Assembly: GCA_913041085.1 (NCBI GenBank)
Contig: CAJWHN010000006.1
Location: 1 to 40,176 of the forward strand
Source: an uncultured Flavobacteriales bacterium
Lineage (GTDB): Bacteria; Bacteroidota; Bacteroidia; Flavobacteriales; UBA7312
DNA length: 40,176 nucleotides
Direction: 5' to 3'
Part shown: positions 16,550 to 25,160 of the stretch, one piece after another
Position numbering within the stretch: position 1 is the first letter of the stretch
Layout: every line of letters starts with the position of its first letter
Made by a program: the position numbers and the translations under genes
Notes under the pieces: model-generated
Seen by the model: the letters and a program-made list of their open reading frames with translations, nothing else
Told to the model about the DNA's origin: nothing
The model's database searches: none

Positions 16550-17884
16550 ATGTTCAAAAAAGTTTTACTATTTCTACTTTTTTCGCCATTTATTTTAAAA
16601 GCTCAAGACTGTATCGACTCAACAGCTATTGACCCGGGTTGTATTTGTTTTTTAATCTATGATCCTGTTTGTGGATGTGACGGTGAATTGTATAGCAATG
16701 CGTGTGAGGCCACACAGTGTTTTGGTGTTACATCATATGTTTCGGCATACGATACCAATGGGAATATAATAGATTGTTCTTCAGTATCCTCAGATAATTC
16801 TATTTGCGACTCTATTAATGTGGATGTAGAATCATTTAATTTTGTGTCAGATGATGGAGAAGCTTCTTTGACTATAAATATGTCCACCTTCTTTACTTCA
16901 TCAGATTTCTTTGGTTATGCAGGTTTTGTATTTTTAAATTCCGATGGAGAAGAAATTGCTGAGGAAGGTATGGACGCTGGAAATGTGTATGGTTTTGGTG
17001 CTAACTACAGTGATACGAGAACATTATATTTTGAAGAATTTTTTAGTATTCCTTTTGAAGGAAGCTTGTTGCTTTATGAAGGATTTTTTGCTGGAAACCC
17101 TGAGCTTGCATGTTCATTTCCTATTAGCTTTGGTCTTGATGGTTCTGGTATTTCTTTAGAGGGACAATATCATTTAGCCGAAGAATACGATTATGTGGAG
17201 TTTACTTCTGATTCTTTATTTGTTTATGACTTTGAAGAAGATATGGAATGCTACGAGTATATTGCCTTTAGTTATTTAGCATCAGACTCTCAGTTAGTAC
17301 TTACTAGTATAGAACTTGAGGAGCAAATTTTGTTTGATTATGAATTTTCTGAAAATAATATAATGCTAATGACTACTGAAGATAATATTTTGTTGGATTA
17401 CACCTCTTTTGATGCTTCAGAGTGGGAAGAGTGTAATGAAGATTCTACAGACTGTATTATTTCTAATGTATTTGCTGAGGCAGGTGAATGTGATAGCTTA
17501 GGTTATTTTATGGTTGATATAGAATTTGATGTGGAAAACCCTATTGCTTACACCTTTACTATTCAGGGTAATGGCACGAATTACGGTTCTTTTGAATATG
17601 GAGAGCCCTTTTATCAATTAGGACCTTTTTTAGGTGATGGTGAGACCGAATATGAGTTTGCTATTACAGACAATGAGGATTCAGAATGTTCTGACTACTA
17701 CGTTTTAGGAACGGTAAGTTGTGATGTTATTTCTAGTATCACCAATTTCGAAATATCAGACAAACGACTTTTATTCATCAAGAATATTTTAGGTGAAACG
17801 GTCAATAAGCTAGAGCCTAATAACCCATACATCTACTTTTATGACGATGGTAGTTTTGAAAAGAAGATTATTTTTGTACAGTAA
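16550..17884 (+). CDS. Secreted Kazal-domain protein with variant T9SS tail
   Basis: The 444-residue product has a signal peptide (1-18, ILKAQ). It then has a Kazal-like domain (about 19-66) with CICFLIYDPVCGCDGELYSN and spaced cysteines. Kazal domains often inhibit serine proteases, but Bacteroidota copies are untested as far as I know. The middle is acidic and beta-rich, with repeated short cysteines. The last 45 residues (RLLFIKNILGETVNK..YIYFYDDGSFEKKIIFVQ) match the tail with ILG and YIYDDG..EKKI that many marine Flavobacteriales secreted proteins carry. I read this as a T9SS-type sorting signal. Very low pI is expected from its Asp/Glu content. Confidence 0.75.
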   Translation: MFKKVLLFLLFSPFILKAQDCIDSTAIDPGCICFLIYDPVCGCDGELYSNACEATQCFGVTSYVSAYDTNGNIIDCSSVSSDNSICDSINVDVESFNFVSDDGEASLTINMSTFFTSSDFFGYAGFVFLNSDGEEIAEEGMDAGNVYGFGANYSDTRTLYFEEFFSIPFEGSLLLYEGFFAGNPELACSFPISFGLDGSGISLEGQYHLAEEYDYVEFTSDSLFVYDFEEDMECYEYIAFSYLASDSQLVLTSIELEEQILFDYEFSENNIMLMTTEDNILLDYTSFDASEWEECNEDSTDCIISNVFAEAGECDSLGYFMVDIEFDVENPIAYTFTIQGNGTNYGSFEYGEPFYQLGPFLGDGETEYEFAITDNEDSECSDYYVLGTVSCDVISSITNFEISDKRLLFIKNILGETVNKLEPNNPYIYFYDDGSFEKKIIFVQ

Positions 17885-17901
17885 TTTTTTTTTGAGCACC
17901 C

Positions 17902-18666
17902 TTGTTAAAATTTAAGCATTTCATAAAATCTGACGATGCCGCTTGGATAACATTTATTCATGGAGCTGGTGGCAGTAGTACCATTTGGCACAAACAGGTC
18001 AAAGTGCTAAAAGAACATTTTAATTTATTACTCATCGATTTAAGGGGACACGGTATGTCGAACGACCTTCCTGTAAACACGGACTATTCTTTAGGTTTTG
18101 TGGTAGACGAAGTGGTTGAAGTTATTCATCATTTAAGCATCAAAAAATCTCATTTCATTGGAGTTTCATTAGGAACAATTATCATTACTAAGATTTCTGA
18201 CCTTTATCCTAATATTGTCGATAAGGTAATACTAAGCGGTGCTATTACCAGCTTTTCAACTCGTACATTATTTCTTTTAAGAACAGCACAGGCGATAAAG
18301 GGGTTTACTCCTAACATCATTTTATACCGTTTGTTTGCCCTAATTATAATGCCTAGCAAAGAACATAGAGTTTCTAGAAGAATATTTATCAATGAGGCCA
18401 AAAAGATTAAGAATAGAGCCTTTAAAAATTGGCTGAGATTATTGCCTGAAATTAAGCATACTATTGACGATATTTCTAAACTCAAGCTTTCTAAACCTAC
18501 CTTATTTATTTCAGGAATAGAGGATTACCTTTTTGTGCGACAAATTGAAGAATATGTAAAAGATAAGTCCAATTGTTTTTTAGAAAAAATAAATAATTCA
18601 GGACATATTGTCAATATTGATCAATACCAAACTTTTAATAAATTTGCATTAAAATTCTTAAAATAA
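17902..18666 (+). CDS. Alpha/beta hydrolase
   Basis: The 254-residue product has the alpha/beta hydrolase fold. It shows the HGAGGSS oxyanion loop (about 20-26), nucleophile elbow GVSLGT with Ser89, acid in GIEDYLF (about 205) and His in NSGHIVNID (about 233), so the triad is complete. No signal peptide means a cytoplasmic enzyme; the substrate is unknown. Translation must begin at the TTG at 17902, because no ATG occurs before the catalytic motifs. It lies 17 bases after the Kazal gene and 2 bases before the rhodanese-thioredoxin gene, so the three may be co-transcribed. Confidence 0.85.
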   Translation: MLKFKHFIKSDDAAWITFIHGAGGSSTIWHKQVKVLKEHFNLLLIDLRGHGMSNDLPVNTDYSLGFVVDEVVEVIHHLSIKKSHFIGVSLGTIIITKISDLYPNIVDKVILSGAITSFSTRTLFLLRTAQAIKGFTPNIILYRLFALIIMPSKEHRVSRRIFINEAKKIKNRAFKNWLRLLPEIKHTIDDISKLKLSKPTLFISGIEDYLFVRQIEEYVKDKSNCFLEKINNSGHIVNIDQYQTFNKFALKFLK

Positions 18667-18668
18667 TC

Positions 18669-19382
18669 ATGAAAAACTTTATAATCCTAATTAGCTCAGT
18701 TCTGTTGTTAGGCTGTAGTTCAAACTCCCAATCATTCATCAATTTAAACCCTATTGAATTCCAAACAGCTATTGAAAAAGAAGGAGGCATTATTTTAGAC
18801 GTTAGAACACCGCAAGAGGTCAGTAGTGGTGCCATAGAAAATGCCAGTACAATAGATTTTTACGACCATAATTTTGAGCGAAAAATCAGCAAAATTCAAA
18901 AAGATAAAACCGTCTATGTTTATTGTAAGAGTGGAGGTAGAAGTTCTCAAGCTGCCAAGTTGCTAGTCAAGTCTGGACAAGCCAAGGTGGTCAATTTGAG
19001 TGGAGGAGTTATGGCATGGCAAGCCACTCAATTACCATTAATACGAACTTCCAAAAAAGAAGATAAATCCATTCAGGAGTTATCCATTTCTGACTTCGAT
19101 ACTATGCTTAGTCAAAATAATTTAGTGTTAGCAGATTTTCATACTTTATGGTGTATGCCTTGTCGTAAAATATCTCCTATAATAGACGAGCTAAAAGAAG
19201 AATATGTAAGCTCGGCGCAAGTCCTTCGCATTGATATGGATAATAGTGAATTACTAGCAGAATCTTTTGAAATTAAGGCTGTACCAACTCTAATACTATT
19301 TAAGAATTCTAAAGAAATATGGAGACACACTGGCTTAATAAGTAAAGAAGAACTGACTCAGCTATTGGATTCTCACCTGTAG
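18669..19382 (+). CDS. Rhodanese-thioredoxin fusion lipoprotein
   Basis: The 237-residue product starts with a lipoprotein signal (SSVLLLGCSS, Cys at 16). A rhodanese domain (about 24-122) follows with ILDVRTPQE and the active-site loop YCKSGGRSSQA (Cys86). The C-terminal thioredoxin domain (about 138-237) carries WCMPCRK (Cys162, Cys165) and the cis-proline AVPTLILF. Rhodaneses move sulfane sulfur on a persulfidated Cys, and thioredoxins reduce such persulfides and disulfides. Joining both on one envelope lipoprotein suggests a self-contained sulfur-transfer or persulfide-reducing unit, which is inference. It is probably co-transcribed with the alpha/beta hydrolase (2-base gap). Confidence 0.88.
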   Translation: MKNFIILISSVLLLGCSSNSQSFINLNPIEFQTAIEKEGGIILDVRTPQEVSSGAIENASTIDFYDHNFERKISKIQKDKTVYVYCKSGGRSSQAAKLLVKSGQAKVVNLSGGVMAWQATQLPLIRTSKKEDKSIQELSISDFDTMLSQNNLVLADFHTLWCMPCRKISPIIDELKEEYVSSAQVLRIDMDNSELLAESFEIKAVPTLILFKNSKEIWRHTGLISKEELTQLLDSHL

Positions 19383-19394
19383 TTTAGTCTAAAG

Positions 19395-19762
19395 TGGAGC
19401 TGGTGGGAATCGAACCCACGTCCAAACAAGGAACTTAAGCGCTTTCTACATGTTTATTGCTTTTTGATTGTCGGGAAGGGTAAGGAAAAACACAACCATA
19501 CTCCAACCTTATCTTCTTAAATTTCGCTTTTTAGTCGAAGCACTAAAAAACTAGCCCAATCTTTTTATGATGCTTCATATGAACAAAAGCGCTGAGCCTT
19601 CTTTCATTCGGAAGCAAAGGCGTCCTAAATACTATACTTAGGCAGCCATAGCGTAGTTATACTCGCCATTTAAAAGTGTGTGAATTGATATTTACGAGCC
19701 AACAAACAACGCTCGACATGCTTACGGTTAACTTCATCTTGTAGTCAAAACCAGTCAGCCCC
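19395..19762 (-). ncRNA. ssrA: tmRNA (transfer-messenger RNA)
   Basis: The 5' end GGGGCTG (19762-19756) and the 3' end CAGCTCC plus discriminator A (19402-19395) make a 7-bp acceptor stem with a G3-U wobble, the alanine identity pair. The T-arm GTGGGTTCGATTCCCAC is intact. The internal reading frame (19667-19641) encodes the tag GEYNYAMAA, followed by TAA at 19640-19638. The 3' CCA is not encoded (CTT follows) and must be added. The tag marks proteins from stalled ribosomes for proteolysis. A -7 element TATTTTTG lies at 19790-19783. Confidence 0.95.
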
Positions 19763-19782
19763 AATAACTAAAGAACGATTAG

Positions 19783-19790
19783 CAAAAATA
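19783..19790 (-). promoter_or_regulatory. -7 element for ssrA
   Basis: TATTTTTG on the minus strand, 20 bases before the mature tmRNA 5' end, matches TAnnTTTG. A precursor of about 14 extra bases at the 5' side would be trimmed. Confidence 0.45.
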
Positions 19791-19862
19791 CAACTTTTTA
19801 CTTTGATTTAGCCGAATTTATAAAAGGCTATCTTTTATAGATAAAACATAAAGATATATACG

Positions 19863-20039
19863 ATGAAATCAGATTTTAAAGATATAAATGTAGAAGAAAA
19901 TGACGTTCCATATGCTTAGGAATATGTTAGTTTGTTAGTCAAACAAACAAAAATAGATGCCTATGAAGCGGTTAAAAATTTTTTAACTTCAAAAGAAGCG
20001 ATTTTAAATTATATGCATAAAAGAAAACGTAAGCGCTAG
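19863..20039 (+). pseudogene. Small ORF interrupted by an in-frame TAG
   Basis: ATG 19863 opens a 58-codon frame that would encode a small charged protein with a basic end (YMHKRKRKR), then TAG at 20037-20039. Codon 19 (19917-19919) is also TAG, in the context DVPYA-stop-EYVSLLVKQ. The reading on both sides looks protein-like, and no other in-frame stop occurs. A nonsense mutation from TGG is the simplest reading; a read error or stop read-through is possible. No family is recognised. Confidence 0.5.
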
Positions 20040-20082
20040 TTTTATTGTTTGGTATATAAGTTTTTTATTGCATAATTTCTCT

Positions 20083-20090
20083 TAATTTTG
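20083..20090 (+). promoter_or_regulatory. TAnnTTTG motif very close to the dehydrogenase start
   Basis: TAATTTTG ends 4 bases before ATG 20095. If it is used, transcription would begin at or next to the start codon, giving a leaderless message. No matching -33 TTG is present, so this may be chance. Confidence 0.25.
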
Positions 20091-20094
20091 AGCT

Positions 20095-21309
20095 ATGGCT
20101 GAAATCAAAATTGGAATACTTAAAGAGGGTAAGACCCCACCAGATAAAAGAGTGCCTTTGACACCTATTCAGTGTAGGGATTTGATAACTCAATATCCAA
20201 ATCTAAGCTTGGTGGTTCAAAAAAGCTCTATTCGTTGTTTTGATGACGAAGAATACGCTAATTTAGGTATTCAACTAGTAGATGATGTATCCGATTGCGA
20301 TGTGTTATTTGGTGTAAAAGAGGTTGTAAAATCAGAATTAATTGAGCGTAAAACCTACTTCTATTTTTCTCACACTATTAAGGAACAAAGCTATAATAGA
20401 GTCTTGTTGCAAACTATGATTGCTAAAGGAATTTCAATGGTGGATTACGAAACCTTAACTCATGCAAATGGCAGACGTATTCTAGGTTTTGGTCGCTATG
20501 CTGGGGTTGTGGGCTGTTACAACGGATTTTTAGCTTATGGAAAAAGAACAAAACGATATTCTTTGAAAGCGGCTCATCTGTGTCATAATCGATTGGAAAT
20601 TGAACAGGAATTGCAAAAAGTGGATTTGCCAGCTGTTAAAATTATTGTTTCTGGTAATGGTAGAGTAGGGCAAGGGGCATTAGAAATAATTAAGCAATTA
20701 AATATTAGAGAAGTCAGTAAAGAAGAATTTGTATTACAAAGTTTTGACGAGTCTGTCTATGTGCATTTGGATTTTTACGATTATAACGAACGAATTGATG
20801 GTTCTGCCTTTTCGAACAAAGATTTTTTCTCAAATCCTCAATGGTTCCAGTCTTCCTTTATGAATTATGCTTCTTGTGCAGATATCTTCATTGCTGGGCA
20901 TTATTATGGTAAAGGTTCTCCATTTCTATTTACCAGAGAAGATGCAAAGTCCTCAGATTTTAAAATACGTACTATTGCTGATATTTCTTGCGATATTGAT
21001 GGTCCAGTAGCCTCAACTATTCGACCTTCTACCATTGCAGAGCCAATTTATGGCTATAACCCTCATACAGAATCTGAAGATGTCTTTGATAAAGATGATG
21101 TAATAGCTGTAATGGCTGTAGATAATTTACCTTGTGAGTTGCCGAAAGATGCTTCTGAAGATTTTGGTAATGCACTCATTCAACATGTCTTTCCTTGTTT
21201 GCTTGGTGAAGACTCAGAGCAAATTATTGCTCGAGCTACAATTTGTGAGAATGGTGATTTGAAAGCTAACTACGAGTATTTAAGAGAATACGTCAATACT
21301 AAAGACTAA
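20095..21309 (+). CDS. Saccharopine dehydrogenase (LYS1/LKR type)-like NAD(P)-dependent oxidoreductase
   Basis: The 404-residue product has the N-terminal alanine-dehydrogenase/PNT-like domain (IGILKEGKTPPDKRVPLTP), then FYFSHTIKEQSYNR and GRRILGFGRYAGVVG at about 126-140. A Rossmann NAD-binding segment VSGNGRVGQGALE (about 184-196) follows. These match the LYS1/lysine-ketoglutarate-reductase branch and not true alanine dehydrogenase. The known reaction is conversion between saccharopine and lysine plus 2-oxoglutarate, but no saccharopine-pathway neighbours are present, so the substrate is open. Its stop overlaps the convergent rpe stop by 4 bases. Confidence 0.75.
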   Translation: MAEIKIGILKEGKTPPDKRVPLTPIQCRDLITQYPNLSLVVQKSSIRCFDDEEYANLGIQLVDDVSDCDVLFGVKEVVKSELIERKTYFYFSHTIKEQSYNRVLLQTMIAKGISMVDYETLTHANGRRILGFGRYAGVVGCYNGFLAYGKRTKRYSLKAAHLCHNRLEIEQELQKVDLPAVKIIVSGNGRVGQGALEIIKQLNIREVSKEEFVLQSFDESVYVHLDFYDYNERIDGSAFSNKDFFSNPQWFQSSFMNYASCADIFIAGHYYGKGSPFLFTREDAKSSDFKIRTIADISCDIDGPVASTIRPSTIAEPIYGYNPHTESEDVFDKDDVIAVMAVDNLPCELPKDASEDFGNALIQHVFPCLLGEDSEQIIARATICENGDLKANYEYLREYVNTKD

Positions 21310-21956
21310 ATCGATTTTAAATCGGCAATAGTTTGTGTAGGGTTTTCAGATTTGAAAACAAAACTTCCTGCTACCAATACATCTGCTCCAGCTTCTTTCA
21401 AGAGGGGTGCGTTACTAGAGTTAACACCGCCGTCAATCTCGATTTTAGTAGAGGCATTTTTACTTTGAATTAAGCTTTTCAATTCTCTGACTTTTTGATA
21501 TGTATTTTCTATAAATGATTGACCGCCAAAGCCAGGGTTTACTGACATTAAACAAACCAAGTCAATATCTTGAATAGTGTCTTTTAACAAGTCTACAGAA
21601 GTATGAGGGTTAAGTGCCACTCCTGCTAGCATACCTTCTGCCTTTATAGCTTGTAAAGTTCGGTGCAAGTGAGTACAAGCTTCATAATGTACCGTTAAGA
21701 TATCTGCACCTACTTCTTTAAAGGTTTTGATATACCTATCTGGATCTACAATCATCAGATGTACGTCCATTGTTTTTTTACTGTGCTTTTTGATAGCTTT
21801 AATAACAGGCATACCAAAAGATATATTGGGTACAAAAACACCATCCATCACATCGATATGAAACCAATCGGCTTGACTTTCATTAAGCATTTCACAATCC
21901 TTTTGAAGATTGGTAAAATCGGCAGCTAAAAGTGAGGGTGCTATTAAATGTGACAT
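21306..21956 (-). CDS. rpe: Ribulose-phosphate 3-epimerase
   Basis: This 216-residue TIM-barrel enzyme converts ribulose 5-phosphate to xylulose 5-phosphate in the pentose-phosphate pathway (EC 5.1.3.1). It shows APSLLAADF at the start, HIDVMDGVFVPNISFG (about 33-48), DVHLMI, SVNPGFGGQSFI (about 139-150) and EIDGGVN (about 173-179). These are the metal-binding His/Asp and phosphate-binding loops, and the length is typical. It has its own -7 element at 21987-21980, downstream of the rpoD terminator. Its stop overlaps the LYS1-like gene's end. Confidence 0.96.
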   Translation of the reverse strand: MSHLIAPSLLAADFTNLQKDCEMLNESQADWFHIDVMDGVFVPNISFGMPVIKAIKKHSKKTMDVHLMIVDPDRYIKTFKEVGADILTVHYEACTHLHRTLQAIKAEGMLAGVALNPHTSVDLLKDTIQDIDLVCLMSVNPGFGGQSFIENTYQKVRELKSLIQSKNASTKIEIDGGVNSSNAPLLKEAGADVLVAGSFVFKSENPTQTIADLKSI

Positions 21957-21979
21957 AGTTATTAGATTATTTTGTGCAA

Positions 21980-21987
21980 CAAAGTTA
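21980..21987 (-). promoter_or_regulatory. -7 element for rpe
   Basis: TAACTTTG on the minus strand matches TAnnTTTG and directly abuts the T-run of the rpoD terminator. The leader to ATG 21956 is about 16 bases. Confidence 0.45.
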
Positions 21988-22013
21988 AAAAAAAAGAGAG
22001 CCGAAGCTCTCTT
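21987..22013 (-). terminator. rpoD terminator
   Basis: On the minus strand AGAGAGC-TTCG-GCTCTCT forms a 7-bp stem with a stable TTCG tetraloop, followed by eight or more T. It begins 5 bases after the rpoD stop codon. Confidence 0.93.
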
Positions 22014-22017
22014 AAGT

Positions 22018-22881
22018 TTATCCCAAATAGGTTTTTAATATTTTACTTCTAGAAGTATGTTTCAGTCGGCGAACAGCTTTTTCCTTAATCTGTCTCACTC
22101 TCTCTCTAGTTAAGTCAAAGGCTTCGCCAATTTCCTCAAGAGTCATAGCGTGAGCACCATTCAAACCAAAATAGGCTTTAACCACTTCACCTTCTCTAGG
22201 TGTTAGTGTAGCTAAAGCTCTTCCGATTTCTTGTCTTAGTGAATCAATCATTAAGCCTTCATCTGGATTAGGACTATCTTCACTACCGATGACATTATAC
22301 ATATTACTGTCTTCTCCTTCTACTAATGGAGCGTCCATAGAAACGTGACGACCAGAATTTTTCATAGCCTGTTTGACTTCATCTTCAGACAAATCCAATT
22401 CTTTAGCCACTTCCTCAGCTGTTGGAGGTCTTTCCAATTGTTGTTCCAATAAGGCGTAAGCTTTATTGATTTTATTGATAGAGCCAATTTTGTTTAGTGG
22501 AAGTCTTACAATTCTAGACTGCTCAGCTAATGCTTGAAGAATAGACTGACGAATCCACCATACGGCATAGGAGATGAATTTAAAACCACGCGTTTCATCA
22601 AAACGTCTAGCAGCTTTTATCAAACCAAGGTTTCCTTCGTTGATTAAATCAGGAAGTGATAAACCTTGATTTTGATATTGCTTAGCTACTGAAACTACAA
22701 AACGTAGATTGGCTTTGGTAAGCTTCTCTAAAGCCATTTCATCACCTGCTTTGATACGTTGAGCTAATTCGACCTCTTCTTCTGCAGTAATAAGGTCTAC
22801 ACGACCAATTTCTTGCAAGTATTTATCTAGTGAAGCGGTTTCTCTGTTAGTTACCTGTTTGGTGATTTTTAGCTGTCTCAT
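22018..22881 (-). CDS. rpoD: Primary sigma factor RpoD/SigA (Bacteroidota type)
   Basis: From the ATG at 22881 the protein has 287 residues and begins [10 protein letters not shown], the standard Bacteroidota start. The longer frame to 22938 adds 19 unlikely residues. Region 1.2 ([10 protein letters not shown]), region 2 ([50 protein letters not shown]), region 3 and region 4 ([35 protein letters not shown]) are all present. The long N-terminal 1.1 extension is missing, as usual in this phylum. It should read the TAnnTTTG promoters found across the window. It lies downstream of pnp (77-base gap) and ends at a strong terminator. Confidence 0.97.
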   Translation of the reverse strand: MRQLKITKQVTNRETASLDKYLQEIGRVDLITAEEEVELAQRIKAGDEMALEKLTKANLRFVVSVAKQYQNQGLSLPDLINEGNLGLIKAARRFDETRGFKFISYAVWWIRQSILQALAEQSRIVRLPLNKIGSINKINKAYALLEQQLERPPTAEEVAKELDLSEDEVKQAMKNSGRHVSMDAPLVEGEDSNMYNVIGSEDSPNPDEGLMIDSLRQEIGRALATLTPREGEVVKAYFGLNGAHAMTLEEIGEAFDLTRERVRQIKEKAVRRLKHTSRSKILKTYLG

Positions 22882-22958
22882 TTTGTAAGTTAAAATTAAT
22901 AATTCGGTTGTTCTAGCATTCTTATACGCTGTAAACAATCAAAGGTTACAACTATTGA

Positions 22959-25070
22959 TTATTTTTTTTCAGGTTTCGGTAAAAGTACTTTTCTTGACAA
23001 CCTTAACTTACCAGATTTAGCATCAATTTCAGTTAATTTAACTTCTACTTTATCGCCTTCTTTTAAAACATCTTCAACGTTTTCTACTCTTTCCCAATTG
23101 ATTTCAGAAATGTGTAATAAACCGTCTGTTCCTTTGCCAATATTTACAAATGCACCATAAGGCATAACAGAGCGAACAGTACCTGTATAAACATCTCCTA
23201 CTTCAGGAGTAAATGTCAATGCTTTAATTTCAGAAATAGCATTATCCAATAACTCTTGAGTAGTTCCTAAAATTTCTACCTTTCCTTGATTATCGATTTC
23301 CTCGATAGTTATTGTGGTGTCGGTATCAGACTGAAGTTGTTGGATAATTTTTCCACCAGGTCCAATTACTGCTCCAATAGTATCTTTTGGAATAAACATG
23401 ACATGTATTTTTGGTACATGAGGTTTAAGTTGAGCTCTTGTTTCAGAAATAGTATCCGTTAATTTACCTAAGATATGTAGTCTTCCAGCGTTGGATTGTT
23501 CTAACGCTTGAGTAAGGATCTCATAAGATAAGCCTTCAATTTTGATATCCATTTGACATGCAGTAATACCATCTTTAGTACCACATACTTTAAAGTCCAT
23601 ATCACCTAAGAAATCTTCATCTCCTAAGATGTCAGATAATACTGCAAAATTACTGCCATCAGTAATTAATCCCATAGCAATTCCAGAAACAGGTTTTCTT
23701 AGTTGAACACCTGCATCCATTAGTGCCATAGTACCTGCACATACCGTTGCCATAGAAGACGAACCATTAGATTCGAGTATGTCAGAAACTACTCTTACTG
23801 TGTATGGGTTGTCTTCATCAATCATTCTAGATAAGGCCCTTTGTGCTAAGTTACCGTGACCTATTTCTCTTCTGCTTACTCCTCTAATTGGTCTTGCTTC
23901 ACCTGTAGAAAATGGAGGGAAATTATAGTGTAGATAGAATCTTTCAGAGCCAACTTGGGTTACACCATCAATTCTATTCTCGTCCATTTTAGTACCTAAA
24001 GTAACTGTTGTGAGAGATTGTGTTTCTCCTCTAGTAAATAGAGCAGAACCATGAGGTCTTGGTAGATAATCTATTTCACACCAAATTGGACGAATGTCAG
24101 AAGGGCTACGGCCATCTAAACGAACATTTTCATTAAGTACCATATCTCTAACAGCTTTTTTCTCCGCTTTCTTGAAGTAAGCACCAAGCATAAAGCTCTT
24201 TTCTGCTAATTCTACTTCAGAAAGTGTTTCTTTGAAAGCGTCTTTAATGGCTTTGAAGTCGTTGCTTCTAGCGTGTTTTTCAGAGGCTTTTTTTGCTACA
24301 GCGTAGAATTTGTCATAGCAATATGCCATTACATTATCCTCTAATTCTTTATCGTGATTCTCGTGAGAGTATTCTCTTTTAGTTTCTGTGCCTACTGATT
24401 TAGTTAGTTCCAATTGAACAGCACAGTGGGTTTTGATTTCATCGTGAGCAAATTTGATAGCCTCTACCATTTCTGCTTCAGAAATTTCGTCCATTTCACC
24501 CTCAACCATTGCTACGCTATCTGCTGATGCTCCGATAACCATATCAATATCTGATTCTTCTAATTGAGCAGGGGTAGGGTTAGCTATTAATTCGCCATTG
24601 ACACGACCCACTCTAACTTCAGAAATAGGACCATTAAATGGTATGTCAGAAACTGCAAGTGCAGCAGATGCACCTAAACCTGCTAGCGCTTCTGGGCATA
24701 CGTTTTCATCGTGCGAAACTAGTGATAACATAATTTGTGTTTCAGCATGGTAGTCACTAGGGAAAAGTGGACGTAGTATTCTGTCTACTAATCTCATTAT
24801 TAATATTTCGTGATCTGTTGGTCTAGCTTCACGCTTTAAAAATCCTCCTGGAAAACGTCCATCTGCGGCGAATTTTTCTCTATAATCTACGGTAAGTGGT
24901 AGAAAGTCTACATCGTCTTTGGCCTCTTTGTTAGATACTACAGTAGCTAACAGAACAGAATTACCCATTCTCAATTCAACTGAACCATGCGCTTGTTTAG
25001 CGAGTTTACCAGTTCTTATTTCAATGGTTCTACCATCTTTCTGTTCAATTTTTTTTAAAATTTCTTTCAT
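22959..25070 (-). CDS. pnp: Polyribonucleotide nucleotidyltransferase (PNPase)
   Basis: This 703-residue 3'-5' phosphorolytic exoribonuclease (EC 2.7.7.8) has two RNase PH-like domains. The second carries [26 protein letters not shown] and [11 protein letters not shown] domain follows (about 555-615, [15 protein letters not shown], with the GxxG loop), then an S1 RNA-binding domain (about 620-695, [20 protein letters not shown]). Length and domain order are complete. It follows rpsO, the conserved rpsO-pnp order, with a hairpin between them. rpoD follows on the same strand, so read-through into rpoD is possible. Confidence 0.97.
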   Translation of the reverse strand: MKEILKKIEQKDGRTIEIRTGKLAKQAHGSVELRMGNSVLLATVVSNKEAKDDVDFLPLTVDYREKFAADGRFPGGFLKREARPTDHEILIMRLVDRILRPLFPSDYHAETQIMLSLVSHDENVCPEALAGLGASAALAVSDIPFNGPISEVRVGRVNGELIANPTPAQLEESDIDMVIGASADSVAMVEGEMDEISEAEMVEAIKFAHDEIKTHCAVQLELTKSVGTETKREYSHENHDKELEDNVMAYCYDKFYAVAKKASEKHARSNDFKAIKDAFKETLSEVELAEKSFMLGAYFKKAEKKAVRDMVLNENVRLDGRSPSDIRPIWCEIDYLPRPHGSALFTRGETQSLTTVTLGTKMDENRIDGVTQVGSERFYLHYNFPPFSTGEARPIRGVSRREIGHGNLAQRALSRMIDEDNPYTVRVVSDILESNGSSSMATVCAGTMALMDAGVQLRKPVSGIAMGLITDGSNFAVLSDILGDEDFLGDMDFKVCGTKDGITACQMDIKIEGLSYEILTQALEQSNAGRLHILGKLTDTISETRAQLKPHVPKIHVMFIPKDTIGAVIGPGGKIIQQLQSDTDTTITIEEIDNQGKVEILGTTQELLDNAISEIKALTFTPEVGDVYTGTVRSVMPYGAFVNIGKGTDGLLHISEINWERVENVEDVLKEGDKVEVKLTEIDAKSGKLRLSRKVLLPKPEKK

Positions 25071-25109
25071 TTTTCTTTGTCTATTTACATACTAACGGAT
25101 TTATACACA

Positions 25110-25135
25110 AAAAGGCAATTGAAAAATTGCCTTTT
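25110..25135 (-). terminator. rpsO-pnp intergenic hairpin/terminator
   Basis: AAAAGGCAATT and AATTGCCTTTT form a perfect 11-bp stem with a 4-base loop. The T-run is short on the minus strand (CCTTTTTG). It lies 25 bases after the rpsO stop and could be a partial terminator or an RNase cleavage site governing pnp expression. Confidence 0.75.
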
Positions 25136-25160
25136 GCGTATTGTCCGCTTAGAAGATACC

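Noticed and set aside
22882-22938. Longer RpoD start
   Set aside because: The added 19 residues do not resemble RpoD, and Bacteroidota sigma factors begin MRQLKITK.
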